DNA from: Ferrovibrio terrae_A
GTDB lineage: Bacteria; Pseudomonadota; Alphaproteobacteria; Ferrovibrionales; Ferrovibrionaceae
Direction: 5' to 3'
Assembly (NCBI RefSeq): GCF_943372915.1
Contig: NZ_CALSAN010000009.1
Coordinates: 85,828 to 149,827 of the forward strand
DNA length: 64,000 nucleotides
Shown: piece after piece, positions 15,682 through 25,400 of the stretch
Numbering within the stretch: position 1 is the first letter of the stretch
Layout of the letters: each line of letters begins with the position of its first letter
Program-made: the position numbers and the translations under genes
The notes under the pieces: generated by a model
What the model was told of the DNA's origin: nothing
The model's input: only the letters and a program-made list of their open reading frames with translations
Databases searched by the model: none

Positions 15682-17961
15682 ATGAAAATCGCATTTGTAG
15701 AAATTTCCAATTTCCGGAAGCTGCTGTCTGTGCGGCTGGACTTCGCGGACGAAACGACCTTGCTGGTTGGCGCCAATAACAGTGGTAAGACGTCAGCGAT
15801 GCTGGCGCTCCGGCGGTTCCTCGTTGACGGCGGAAAGCACATTAGGACGCACGACCTGACGCTCTCCCACTGGTCAGCAATCAATGCCATTGGTGACGCC
15901 TGGGTGGCGGCCAACAAAGAGGGCCGGACGCTAGAGGTGTCTGGCGACGATTGGGTGGGGGTTATGCCCGTTCTTGACGTCTGGCTGACCATTGAGGACG
16001 GCGAGCTCCATCATGTCGGAAACATGCTGCCGACACTCGATTGGCCTGGTGGGCGATTGGGTATTCGGCTGCGAATGGAGCCGAAGAAGGCTGAGGACCT
16101 TTTCAAACAGTATGTGGAAGCAGTCAAAAGTGCCGAGGATGTAAAGGCGGCTGTCGCGCAAGCGGCTGGAGACCAACCACCACCCAAGCTGACGCTTTGG
16201 CCTGCTGATATGATCGATTTCTTGAACCGGCATATTGGGGACCATTTCGTCCTCAGGGCATATCCGCTGGACCCTGCTCGCGTGGCTTCACCCGTGAATG
16301 GCCACGCCAAGCCTCAGCCGCTGCCGGAATCTTCAGTCGCGTTCGAGGGGAATCCGCTTTCCCAGCTCATTCGTGTCAACGAAATCAATGCCCAGCGTGG
16401 GTTCGGCCAGTCTGACGATTCCTCGTCTGATGAAGGGGCTCCGAGCAGGGAAAGCCGCCGCCTGTCCGATCAGCTGCGCCTATACTATACGAAGCACCTG
16501 GACCCATCTCAGCGGCCCGGGCCTGCGGATATTGGTGCTCTCCAGGCCATAGAGGCTGCGCAGGACGCTTTTGACGAGAGATTGAAGGAAAGCTTCGAGA
16601 AGGCGCTGCGTGAAGTTGAGGGTCTTGGCTATCCTGGTGTGACCGACCCCAAGCTAAAGGTCTCGACAAGGCTCCGGGCGGTAGACGCCTTGGACCACGA
16701 CGCAGCCGTGTCATATGAAATCGAGATGGCTGCCGCGAATGGTGTGCCGAGGGCCATTCTCAGGCTGCCCGAGGACCAGAATGGGCTTGGCTACCAGAAC
16801 CTAATCTCGATGGTATTCAGGCTCATGAGCTTCCGTGACGCCTGGATGCGTGTCGGAAAGGCCGATCGGGACGCAGGAGGTGATAGCCCGCGGGAGCCGT
16901 TGCATCTGGTGCTGGTAGAGGAGCCAGAAGCCCACCTCCATGCGCAAGTCCAGCAGGTATTCATTAAGAAAGCCTACAAGGTACTCAGGGATCACGTAGA
17001 CCTGGGACGGAACGGGTCACTTCGCACCCAGCTCATCGTCAGTACCCATTCCAGTCATGTCGCCCACGAAACGCCTTTTTCGTGCCTGCGTTATTTCAGG
17101 CGCCTTCCCGCCGGTGTGGTCTCTGAAGTCCCGGTCTCCATTGTCGTCAATATGACCGAAGTGTTCGGTCCGGGCGATGAGACTAAGGAATTTGTGACCC
17201 GCTACTTACGCGCACAGCACGCTGACCTGTTCTTTGCCGATGCTGCAATTCTGGTCGAGGGACCGGCTGAACGTATGCTGGTTCCTCATTTCATCTTGAG
17301 GCATCACCAGTTCCTCAACCAATGCTACATAACCCTGCTTGAGATCGGTGGAAGCCATGCACACCAGCTAAAGCCACTTATCAAGCACATCGGACTTCTG
17401 ACGCTGGTGGTCTCCGACCTCGATGCCACCGGTGCTGATGGAAAGGCAGTGCCGGTTATGCCTGGCGCAGGCCAGATTTCCGGCAACGAGACGATCAAGA
17501 CTTGGGCGCCGGGCAAGGAGCCAGTCGATGAACTTCTGACCACGGACGATAGGGAAAAGGTCGTCGATAACAGCACGCTGTCAGCTGTTCGTGTAGCATA
17601 CCAGACCGCGATACAGGTCACGTTGAGGGAGGGAGTCGAGGGACCGGCCTATCCGTACACGTTCGAGGATGCGCTGGTGTGGTCGAATGTCGAGTGCTTC
17701 AAAGACATGGATGGAAATGGCTTGGTTCGGAAATTTAGAGAGGCGTTGGCAGAGGCAACGATTTCCGAGGCAAGTGAGAAAATGTTCAACGCGCTGAGGA
17801 AGGGTAAGAAGGCCGAGTTCGCACTGGACGTCATTGCTTTGGACGATTTCGAGAGCCTGACGGTTCCGGCGTATATTGCAGACGGCCTGAAATGGCTCGA
17901 AGAAAAGCTTCAGGCACGTCAGGTCGAAGTGCTTCCGCCTATCGTCGGTGACGCACCATGA
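15682..17961 (+). CDS. OLD-family ATPase/TOPRIM nuclease, Gabija GajA-like
   Basis: A 759-residue protein with an ABC-type ATPase split around a long insertion. Walker A is GANNSGKTSAM near residue 31; Walker B is LHLVLVEEPEAHLH near 410; the switch histidine is in STHSSHVAHE. A TOPRIM nuclease domain follows (AAILVEGPAERMLVP, then LVVSDLDATGADG). OLD proteins encoded next to a UvrD-like helicase are class 2, the type that forms Gabija antiphage systems, where GajA nicks DNA when nucleotides are depleted. The downstream helicase overlaps by four bases, supporting this. The protein is longer than the best-studied GajA (about 580 residues), so a related but distinct OLD system is possible. Confidence 0.85.
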   Translation: MKIAFVEISNFRKLLSVRLDFADETTLLVGANNSGKTSAMLALRRFLVDGGKHIRTHDLTLSHWSAINAIGDAWVAANKEGRTLEVSGDDWVGVMPVLDVWLTIEDGELHHVGNMLPTLDWPGGRLGIRLRMEPKKAEDLFKQYVEAVKSAEDVKAAVAQAAGDQPPPKLTLWPADMIDFLNRHIGDHFVLRAYPLDPARVASPVNGHAKPQPLPESSVAFEGNPLSQLIRVNEINAQRGFGQSDDSSSDEGAPSRESRRLSDQLRLYYTKHLDPSQRPGPADIGALQAIEAAQDAFDERLKESFEKALREVEGLGYPGVTDPKLKVSTRLRAVDALDHDAAVSYEIEMAAANGVPRAILRLPEDQNGLGYQNLISMVFRLMSFRDAWMRVGKADRDAGGDSPREPLHLVLVEEPEAHLHAQVQQVFIKKAYKVLRDHVDLGRNGSLRTQLIVSTHSSHVAHETPFSCLRYFRRLPAGVVSEVPVSIVVNMTEVFGPGDETKEFVTRYLRAQHADLFFADAAILVEGPAERMLVPHFILRHHQFLNQCYITLLEIGGSHAHQLKPLIKHIGLLTLVVSDLDATGADGKAVPVMPGAGQISGNETIKTWAPGKEPVDELLTTDDREKVVDNSTLSAVRVAYQTAIQVTLREGVEGPAYPYTFEDALVWSNVECFKDMDGNGLVRKFREALAEATISEASEKMFNALRKGKKAEFALDVIALDDFESLTVPAYIADGLKWLEEKLQARQVEVLPPIVGDAP

Positions 17962-19943
17962 GCGCGGAGAATTCTGACAACCTTGACGCTGGTGTAGATG
18001 ATGAAATCTTCAGCTTTCTGAATCCAGATGCGCCGCGAAGTTTCTTCCTCTATGCAGGTGCCGGATCTGGTAAGACGCGGTCCTTAGTGACCGCAATTGA
18101 TCGGTTCCGCAAGGAGCACAGGAAGCGATTTGCATTGGGTGGCCGTCGTATCGGTGTAATCACTTATACAAATGCTGCATGCGATGAAATTAAACAGCGC
18201 CTCGATTTTGACGCACTTGTCGAGGTGTCTACTATCCACGCTTTTGCATGGAAGCTCATTGGCAACTACCATTCCGACATCAAGGTTTGGCTAAGGGCGG
18301 ATATAACTGAAAATCTTGAAAAGCTGCAGGCAGCGCAGGCCAAAGGCCGAGCGAATTCGCAAGCAGCTCGTAAGCGGCAGCAGGATATTCAGCGCAGCCA
18401 GCGGCGTCTAGCCGACCTGCCAAATATCAAGAAGTTCATCTATAGCCCGACCGGCGATAACCGAACCCGTGATTCGCTGAACCACGCCGAGGTCATCAAG
18501 ATTGCTGCGGATTTCCTGACTGCCAAGCCAGCCCTGCAGAAGATTCTGATTAATGGCTATCCAATTTTATTCATTGACGAAAGCCAAGACACCCTCAAAG
18601 CCCTTATGGAGGCATTTCTCGTTGTCCAGGCGACGCATCGTCAGTCGTTCTGCCTGGGCCTCTTCGGGGATACCATGCAGCGCATCTATGCTGACGGGAA
18701 AGTAGGCCTGGGGGAGGAACTGCCGCCGGATTGGGCGAAACCAGTGAAGCGCATGAACTGGCGGTGCCCGGAGCGCGTGATCCGACTGATTAACAAGATT
18801 CGATCTGCCGTCGATGACCAAACGCAGGTCGGGAAGAAGGACAATCCGGAAGGTACAGTGCGCTTGTTCATTGTTCCCCAAAGCGTCAGGGACAAATCGG
18901 CTGTCGAAGCCAAAGTCAGCGCACGAATGGCTGAGCTTTCACAAGACGCTGGTTGGAATGAGGAGGATGGCGTCAAGGCGCTAATTCTTGAACATCATAT
19001 GGCGGCCATCCGTATGGGCTTCGACGTAATGTTTGAGGCACTCCGCAAGGTGCCTTCCTACGATACCGGTCTGCTCGATGGTTCGCTTCCTGGATTGCGC
19101 TTCTTCGCCGAAACTGTACTGCCGATGGTGAACGCTCTAAAGCAGGGAAATCGGTTCGCCGTTGCAGCGATTGCGCGTGAGAAGTCTCCGGCCTTAGACA
19201 AGAAACATCTGTTGAAACTGCTCAAAGGCGAGCTGCCGGACGTGCAGGTACGTGAAGCGCCTACGATTGAGGAGCAGAAACGCGCACTGCTTGATGTGCA
19301 GCTCAGGCAGTTGGCGGCAGTTAAAGAAGCAACAGAGTCTTTGTTGTTGCTCTGGGTCGGAGAGCGGGAGCCAACCTTTGGCGAGGTGCTTCAGGAAGTG
19401 GCGCGAACAAACCTGTTCGAAGTGCCAGATTCTTTGCGTTTTGCGGTAGTGGGTGCAGAGGTCACTGCGCAAGTAGGTGAAGAGGAAAGCGCCGATAGTG
19501 AGGAAGAAGACGCCGGAGAAACGGAGAGTCAGAAGGAACGACGGATTGCCTGGCTAGCGGTTCTCGAATCGAATTTTTCTCAAATTGAAGGTTACTCCGC
19601 ATATGTTCAGCAGAAGGCAAGATTTGGAACGCACCAAGGGGTGAAGGGCCTGGAATTCCCGAGGGTAATGGTAATCGTGGACGATGAGGCTGCGCGCGGC
19701 TTCATGTTTAGCTATGACAAGCTCTTCGGGGTCAAAGAGAAGTCCGATACCGATATCAAGAACGAGCAGGCTGGCAATGAGACGAGCGCTGACCGTACTA
19801 GGCGGCTGTTCTACGTAACGTGTAGTCGGTCTGAATCTAGTTTGGCGATCGTGGCGTATGCGAATGACCCGGCTAGGGTGAAGGCCAACGCTATGTCTGA
19901 AGGATGGTTCGATGAGGGGGAGATAGAGGTTCTCTCAGGTTAG
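17958..19943 (+). CDS. UvrD/Rep-family helicase, Gabija GajB-like
   Basis: A 661-residue superfamily 1A helicase with motifs in order: GAGSGKTRS (Walker A, near residue 31), GVITYTNAACDEI (Ia), ILFIDESQDTL (II), LGLFGDTMQRIY (III), MNWRCPERV (IV), GTHQGVKGLEFPRVM (V) and RRLFYVTCSRSESS (VI). A glutamate-rich stretch near residue 510 separates the 2B-like region from motif V. Its ATG overlaps the stop of the OLD nuclease gene (ATGA), so the two are translationally coupled. In Gabija the helicase partner senses or processes DNA ends and activates the nuclease. The protein is larger than typical GajB. Confidence 0.87.
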   Translation: MSAENSDNLDAGVDDEIFSFLNPDAPRSFFLYAGAGSGKTRSLVTAIDRFRKEHRKRFALGGRRIGVITYTNAACDEIKQRLDFDALVEVSTIHAFAWKLIGNYHSDIKVWLRADITENLEKLQAAQAKGRANSQAARKRQQDIQRSQRRLADLPNIKKFIYSPTGDNRTRDSLNHAEVIKIAADFLTAKPALQKILINGYPILFIDESQDTLKALMEAFLVVQATHRQSFCLGLFGDTMQRIYADGKVGLGEELPPDWAKPVKRMNWRCPERVIRLINKIRSAVDDQTQVGKKDNPEGTVRLFIVPQSVRDKSAVEAKVSARMAELSQDAGWNEEDGVKALILEHHMAAIRMGFDVMFEALRKVPSYDTGLLDGSLPGLRFFAETVLPMVNALKQGNRFAVAAIAREKSPALDKKHLLKLLKGELPDVQVREAPTIEEQKRALLDVQLRQLAAVKEATESLLLLWVGEREPTFGEVLQEVARTNLFEVPDSLRFAVVGAEVTAQVGEEESADSEEEDAGETESQKERRIAWLAVLESNFSQIEGYSAYVQQKARFGTHQGVKGLEFPRVMVIVDDEAARGFMFSYDKLFGVKEKSDTDIKNEQAGNETSADRTRRLFYVTCSRSESSLAIVAYANDPARVKANAMSEGWFDEGEIEVLSG

Positions 19944-19963
19944 AAAGGCCGCATCAATAAGCG

Positions 19964-20109
19964 GCATTGGCCATTCTCTGCCGCATTAATGCATCATTCC
20001 CCTCCATTGGCTCATCCAAGTTGAAATCAATCTTCTCAATCGGGCCGATCACAATTTCGATGCGGGCCTTTAGCTCTGGTATAACTTGCACCGGGAGGAC
20101 CGGATGCAA
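19964..20109 (-). pseudogene. Decayed fragment of a ribbon-helix-helix-like gene (second copy of the gene at 39066)
   Basis: Reading leftwards, the frame gives LPVQVIPELKARIEIVIGPI followed by EKIDFNLDEPMEG and ends at a TGA at 19964. The intact gene at 39066-39407 has LPVPITEELKARIEILVGPI followed by ADIDFDPDQPIEG. The match stops at an in-frame TGA just upstream, and further weak similarity is out of frame, so only the C-terminal third survives. It lies next to endA, whereas the intact copy is coupled to a recombinase. Confidence 0.7.
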
Positions 20110-20179
20110 GGGTCAGTGCCAAACGCAGGCCATCGGCGTCCATTGCCTACTGAAGGAGCCAGTGCCACATAGCCAGCTC

Positions 20180-20944
20180 CTAATGCCCGGTCACGAACGG
20201 ATTGCTGTTGCCTTGTGCGGCCCTTACGCGTTTGTCCCGCAGCCGTTCCCAGTCGTCGACGGGGTCGTCTTCTGACCACTTTTCAAGGGTAGCGATGGTG
20301 TCTACGTCGATTTTTATGTTGTAAGCATCCGACATGTAGAACCATATGCGAGCTACGTCCCCTTTGATGTTTGCTGGGGGCTCGGTAACTTTCGGTTTGC
20401 CACCAATCTCGAAATCACACTGGCCATATTGCCGGGGTTCCCCCCGGACATTTCCGTAAGGTTTGTCGCTACGGTCGCCGTTCAGCTCACCTACGGATGG
20501 CACCAGGTTGTGCAGGTCTGCTTCCATCTTTTTGAAGGTAGAGTCCGCTGCATTGCAACAGGACCGGCCTTTGATGCCTCTTTCTTGGCATTTCGCAGGT
20601 TCACCCCGCCAGCAAGCCCGTTCACCTGCGAAGATTTTCGCAGGCATGACGTGCTCCCATTCCAGACGTTTCCCGCGTTCAGGGTTGGCGCGGGCTCTGT
20701 AAGTGCAAGTCGATAGCTTCATTTGGCCACCGGAGTCGGAGGCTTTTCCAGTGGGCCGATACTCGCAGCCGCAGTAGTAATCGATTGGCCTGTCCGCAAA
20801 TATAGAATTGCGCGCAATTTTTTTCGCGGCCGTGAATGTCTCGATTGGTTCTGGCGGCGGCTCGGCTGCAGAAGTTCCCGTCAAGCAGACCAAGAGCGTT
20901 AGCGCGGACAAAAGCTGTCCGGCATGCTTCAGATGCGCTGTCAT
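20180..20944 (-). CDS. endA: Secreted endonuclease I (EndA/Dns family)
   Basis: A 254-residue protein starting at the ATG at 20944, which has GGGGAA just upstream; a longer frame to 21055 lacks a signal. The N-terminus is a signal peptide (HAGQLLSALTLLVCLTGTSAA). The His-Me finger core is present: RLEWEHVMPA with the catalytic histidine, then ADLHNLVPSVGELNGDRS with the metal-binding asparagines. Seven or more cysteines in the mature part suggest disulfides, as in periplasmic nucleases of this family. Non-specific DNA cleavage in the periplasm or medium would follow. It stands alone next to the decayed fragment, transcribed towards the helicase gene. Confidence 0.92.
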   Translation of the reverse strand: MTAHLKHAGQLLSALTLLVCLTGTSAAEPPPEPIETFTAAKKIARNSIFADRPIDYYCGCEYRPTGKASDSGGQMKLSTCTYRARANPERGKRLEWEHVMPAKIFAGERACWRGEPAKCQERGIKGRSCCNAADSTFKKMEADLHNLVPSVGELNGDRSDKPYGNVRGEPRQYGQCDFEIGGKPKVTEPPANIKGDVARIWFYMSDAYNIKIDVDTIATLEKWSEDDPVDDWERLRDKRVRAAQGNSNPFVTGH

Positions 20945-21181
20945 ATTTTCCCCAATGAATGTAGCCGTACCTCTTGGGTATTGCCTACCTGCCCCAACGC
21001 TATCAGGAGGCGGCACGTGCGCAATAAAAATCACTAAAGTGAAAGTGCGCGACACTGAAGAACATCGGAAAGTGACGGGTGGTGCATACTCTTTTATACT
21101 TCCGACTGATATGCGCTCGCGTATTTTAGAGAACTGAAGTTAATATCGGAACAAAGAGGCTATTCATGGCGGTTGGTGGTG

Positions 21182-22099
21182 ATGGTCAATACGCTTTCGT
21201 CAGGGGACCTAGAGCCATTTGATCGCGTCTACAAAACCGTGACGCAACAAATTATTCATTATGCGAACAAGAGGCTTTTAGGCCGCGAGCAATCGTGGCT
21301 TCTTCGGTTGGTCGCGACATTCCAGCTAGAACGCGACAAATGGAATACTGAGCCGAGTCTTGATGCATATCGTGGGGAATGGCAGAGGCTTCAGCCTCGC
21401 ATGTTTAAGCTTGTGGCGGGCGCGTATCTTCACATCAGTTATGATCTGCCTAGGGCAATCGCAAATGATTGGCCGGGCACGGGAGCATGGGATCCGTGCC
21501 CATCGGAGTTTGAAGGCGAAAAGATTTTTTTTGTAATGCGGCCCATGTTCCCTAGGAGCATGAGGATTGCTTTATCTGATCAAGGCGCTGTCGGGCGAGC
21601 ACGTTTTTTCCTCGGGTTTTTACCGGCTTCGGCGCGTCGTCAGTTGGGGTTTTGGGTAAAGGAATTGCGTCGTGCAGCGTGGGATCACGCTCGAATCTTG
21701 GCGACACAGCCGAACCGCCAAAGGAGAGAAGCGGCAATGGTTGTGGCTATGACTGTAGCGCTGAAAGAAGCCTCCGCGCTTGATCCATTGTCCGGTTTGC
21801 TAGAACCGCCGGACAGTGCAATTTATAGGGTATCTTGGGAGATAGTTCTCTTGATTATCGTTGCACCGCTGGTGTATGGCGCGGTTATCGGCTGGGTGTT
21901 GTTGCTCCTCAGGAGTTATATTGACTACTTGTGGCGCTTGGATCGGCGCGAATATAATTTCATACAGGGATTCGGCGTAAGGTTGCTTATCCAGATGGAC
22001 CGCGCAGGTCGAGAACCGGAGCGGTATCTTTCGGAGACGCGCGAGAAGTATCCAGATATCGTTGCGCTTGCAGAAGGCCGGGAGGGCGGGCTTAGCTGA
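21182..22099 (+). CDS. DUF5995-like protein with one membrane segment
   Basis: About 305 residues. The stretch AGAYLHISYDLPRAIANDWPG resembles the DUF5995 signature (AYLHIN-DLPRAL), a family without known function. One strong membrane segment lies near residue 220 (IVLLIIVAPLVYGAVIGWVL). The start is uncertain: TTG at 21173 and ATG at 21182 are in frame, while an ATG at 21166 with AGAGG upstream is in another frame and stops after 18 codons. It is visibly more A/T-rich than the chromosomal genes, suggesting separate transfer. No partner gene is apparent. Confidence 0.6.
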   Translation: MVNTLSSGDLEPFDRVYKTVTQQIIHYANKRLLGREQSWLLRLVATFQLERDKWNTEPSLDAYRGEWQRLQPRMFKLVAGAYLHISYDLPRAIANDWPGTGAWDPCPSEFEGEKIFFVMRPMFPRSMRIALSDQGAVGRARFFLGFLPASARRQLGFWVKELRRAAWDHARILATQPNRQRREAAMVVAMTVALKEASALDPLSGLLEPPDSAIYRVSWEIVLLIIVAPLVYGAVIGWVLLLLRSYIDYLWRLDRREYNFIQGFGVRLLIQMDRAGREPERYLSETREKYPDIVALAEGREGGLS

Positions 22100-22116
22100 G
22101 AAGAGTGTCTTTTGCA

Positions 22117-22419
22117 TCAGTACCCACGCTTCCCCAACCTGTTCGTCACCTGCCTATCCGTCAGCTTCAGTATCATCTCAGCATTCGCCCTGAATGCCGC
22201 TGCCGTCACCTCGTCACGGAATCCCCATACAGCAATGTCCTGCTGCTCTCGTCTGGTGCCCCAACGCCCATAGTCGCCGGTCTCCGAGTAGTCCGTCAGC
22301 CATTGCTCCATGAGCACTAAGCGGTGCCGGAAGCCCATGGGCGGTAATGGTATCTCGACGACAAACGGATACCTTTTCCGTAACAGCGCAGGCGTCAGCA
22401 GGTCTTTGTAGCGCACCAT
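22117..22419 (-). CDS. Hypothetical protein downstream of dnaE2
   Basis: A 100-residue protein (MVRYKDLLTPALLRKRYPF). Its ATG overlaps the dnaE2 stop codon (TGATG), so it is likely translated as the fourth gene of the imuA-imuB-dnaE2 operon. No family was recognised. The sequence is rich in aromatic and charged residues (MEQWLTDYSETGDYGRWG) and has no signal or membrane segment. Confidence 0.6.
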   Translation of the reverse strand: MVRYKDLLTPALLRKRYPFVVEIPLPPMGFRHRLVLMEQWLTDYSETGDYGRWGTRREQQDIAVWGFRDEVTAAAFRANAEMILKLTDRQVTNRLGKRGY

Positions 22420-25400
22420 TATCGGAAATCACGGCTGTCAGGTAATGCCACCAGGACTTCCTTGGGCTGGCGCGGCGGCGACTTCATTTCGTCAGCTTTT
22501 GAGAGGATGTTGAAGTCGGCGTCGATATCGATGTCGCCCAACTCGCCCAGGTATTCGTTGCCGTTTTCTATGCTGTCCGCGATGACATGGATAGTCGCTA
22601 CTTTCTTCTGCTCGGCCCCATCCATCACGACGACCCGCTTCTGGACCTTGCCCTCGATAATCATGAGCTTGCTGCCCAGTGTCTCGCGCCGGTATTTGTC
22701 GAAGATGGTCGGCCAGATAATGGCATTGCTGTCGCCGGTTTCATCCTGGAGGGTCGCGAAGATGACACCGCTGGCAGTGCCAGGACGCTGGCGCACCTGC
22801 ACCAGACCAGCGATGAGGACCCGGGTGCCATTCTCGATGCTCACTAGGTCGCGGGCCGACACGATGCCTCGGTTGTGTAGACGAGGGCGTAAAAGCTGGA
22901 GGGGGTGCGGCCGGTTTGAGTGGCCTTTGTAGCGGAAGTCGTGGACTACGTTCTCACCCATCGGCATCTTTGGAAGAATGATTTCCTCCTCAATGACATC
23001 GTCAATTGGCTGATTGCCATTCGCGACCACGGTTTCTGCAAAATCGAACAGCGGCATTTCTTTGTCTGAGAGTGGCCGGATGCGCCAGTCGGCAGTGCGC
23101 CTGTCCAAACCTAAGGAACCGAACGCGTCAGCCTTGGCCAACAGTGATAACGCAGCCTTGTTCAGCTTGGCTCGGCGCCAAATATCCCGGACGGCCGAGT
23201 AGCCACCATCACGGGCTTCCACCAGACGGTCGGCATCTTCCTGTTTGAAACCGCGTATCTCGCGAAAGCCCAGGCGCAGGGCGTGGCCGTGTTTCCCAGG
23301 TGTCGGCTCCAGCGCGGTGTCCCAGTGGCTGTAATTGACGTCGATATCCCTGACCTCGACCCCGTGGTCCTTGGCGTCGATGATGAGCCTGGATGTCGAA
23401 TAGAAACCCATCGGCTGGCTGTTGAGTAGCGCCGCCGTGAAGGCCGCAGGGTAATGGCATTTCAGCCAGCTCGATGCATAGGCCAGCAGGGCGAAGCTGG
23501 CGGCATGCGATTCTGGGAAGCCATACGAGCCAAAGCCGCGGATCTGCTTGAAGATGTTCTCGGCGAATTCCTGCTTGTAGCCGCGGTTTACCATGCCGGT
23601 TATAAAGCGTTCCTCGAAGGTATGTATGGTGCCGACATTCCGGAAGGTCGCCATCGCGCGCCTCAATTGGTCGGATTCACCTGGCGTGAAACCGGCGGCC
23701 ACAACGGCCAGCTTCATGGCCTGTTCCTGGAACAGCAGCACGCCCATCGTTTTGCCCAAAACACCCTTCAGCTCTTCGCTGGGATAGGTGACCTTTTCCA
23801 GGCCCTGGCGGCGTCGCAGATACGGGTGAACCATGCCGCCGGTAATTGGGCCGGGCCGGATAATGGCCACCTCGACCACGAGGTCGTAATAGTTGCGCGG
23901 CCGCATGACCGGCAGCGTCGACATCTGGGCACGGGACTCGATCTGGAACACACCAATCGTGTCGGCAGCGCAAATCATGTCGTAGGTGGCGACATCATCC
24001 TGAGGGATGTTGGCCAGGTCATAGGCCCTGCCGTAGTGCTGCTGAACGAGCTGGAATGCTTTATCCAGACAGGTCAGCATGCCAAGGCCCAGGATATCGA
24101 CCTTGAGCAGGCCGAGCTGGTCGAGGTCATCCTTGTCCCATTGTACGATCGTCCTGTTCGCCATCCGGGCATTCTCGACTGGCACCAGGTCAGCCAGTGG
24201 CCCATTGGTGATGACGAAACCGCCAGGATGCTGGCTGAGGTGGCGCGGGAAGCCGACCAGTTGGTTGGCCAGCTCCACGACCGTGCGGACGAGCGGTGAA
24301 TCCGGGTTGATACCGGCATCACGCAGTGACGCTTCCGAGTAGCGTTCCTTCGACCACCAGTGGATGGTCTTCGCGATACTGGCGATGGTGTCCAGCGACA
24401 TGCCCATGGCGCGGCCGACCGTGCGTATCGCCAGCTTGGTCCTGAAGCTGATGGTGACGGCAGCCAGACCAGCACGCTGACGGCCATACCGAGTATAGAT
24501 GTACTGAATGACCTCTTCGCGTCTGGAATGCCCAAAGTCGATATCGATATCTGGCGGCTCGTTGCGTTCAGCGCTGATAAAGCGCTCGAACAGCACGTCC
24601 TGGCAGGCCGGGTCGACGGATGTGACGCCCAGCGCATAGCAGACGGCGCTGTTCGCCGCTGAGCCGCGTCCCTGGCACAGGATGCCTTTTGACCGGGCGA
24701 ACTTGACGATGTCCTGAACGGTCAGGAAGTAGCTGGGGTAGTCTAGCTGTGCGATGAGCTTCAGCTCATGAAGAATCTGGTCGCGCACCTTGTCTGGCAC
24801 GCCATTTGGATATCGCCCGCGCGCACCCCTCCAGGTTAGCCGTTCCAACTCCTGCATCGGCGTATCGCTCTGCCCGCGGCTTTCCTCGGGGTAGACGTAT
24901 TTGATTTCCGACAGCGAGAATTTGCAGCGGTTGGCGATTTCGACGGTTCGGGCAATCGCTTCCGGATAGTCGCGAAACAGCTTGGCCATCTGCTCCGGCG
25001 ACTTGATGTAGCGCTCGCTGTTCGGTTCAGCCTGGACGCCCAGCTCTTCCACCGTGCATTTATGGCGGGTGGCGACCAGCACGTCTTGCAGGCGTGAACG
25101 CGATGGATGGTGGTAGAGCACGCTGTTGATGGCGACGAGCGCGACACCTGCTTCCCTAGCCGCTCCGGCCCAGACTGCTATCCGCTGCCTGTCCCGTCCG
25201 CGCATCAGGTTGGAAACGCCTAGCGACAGATTGTCGCCTATCAGGTCGCGCAGCGCCGTCATCCGCTCGATGAAGGCCGCCTCCGGCTTCCTGGGCGCCA
25301 GCAGGATAATTTGCTGGCCTTCAATGCGTTCGACCAGGTCAGCCCAGTAGATTTCGCACTGGCCTTTCGGCGCACGACGCCTGCCCAACGAAATGAGCTG

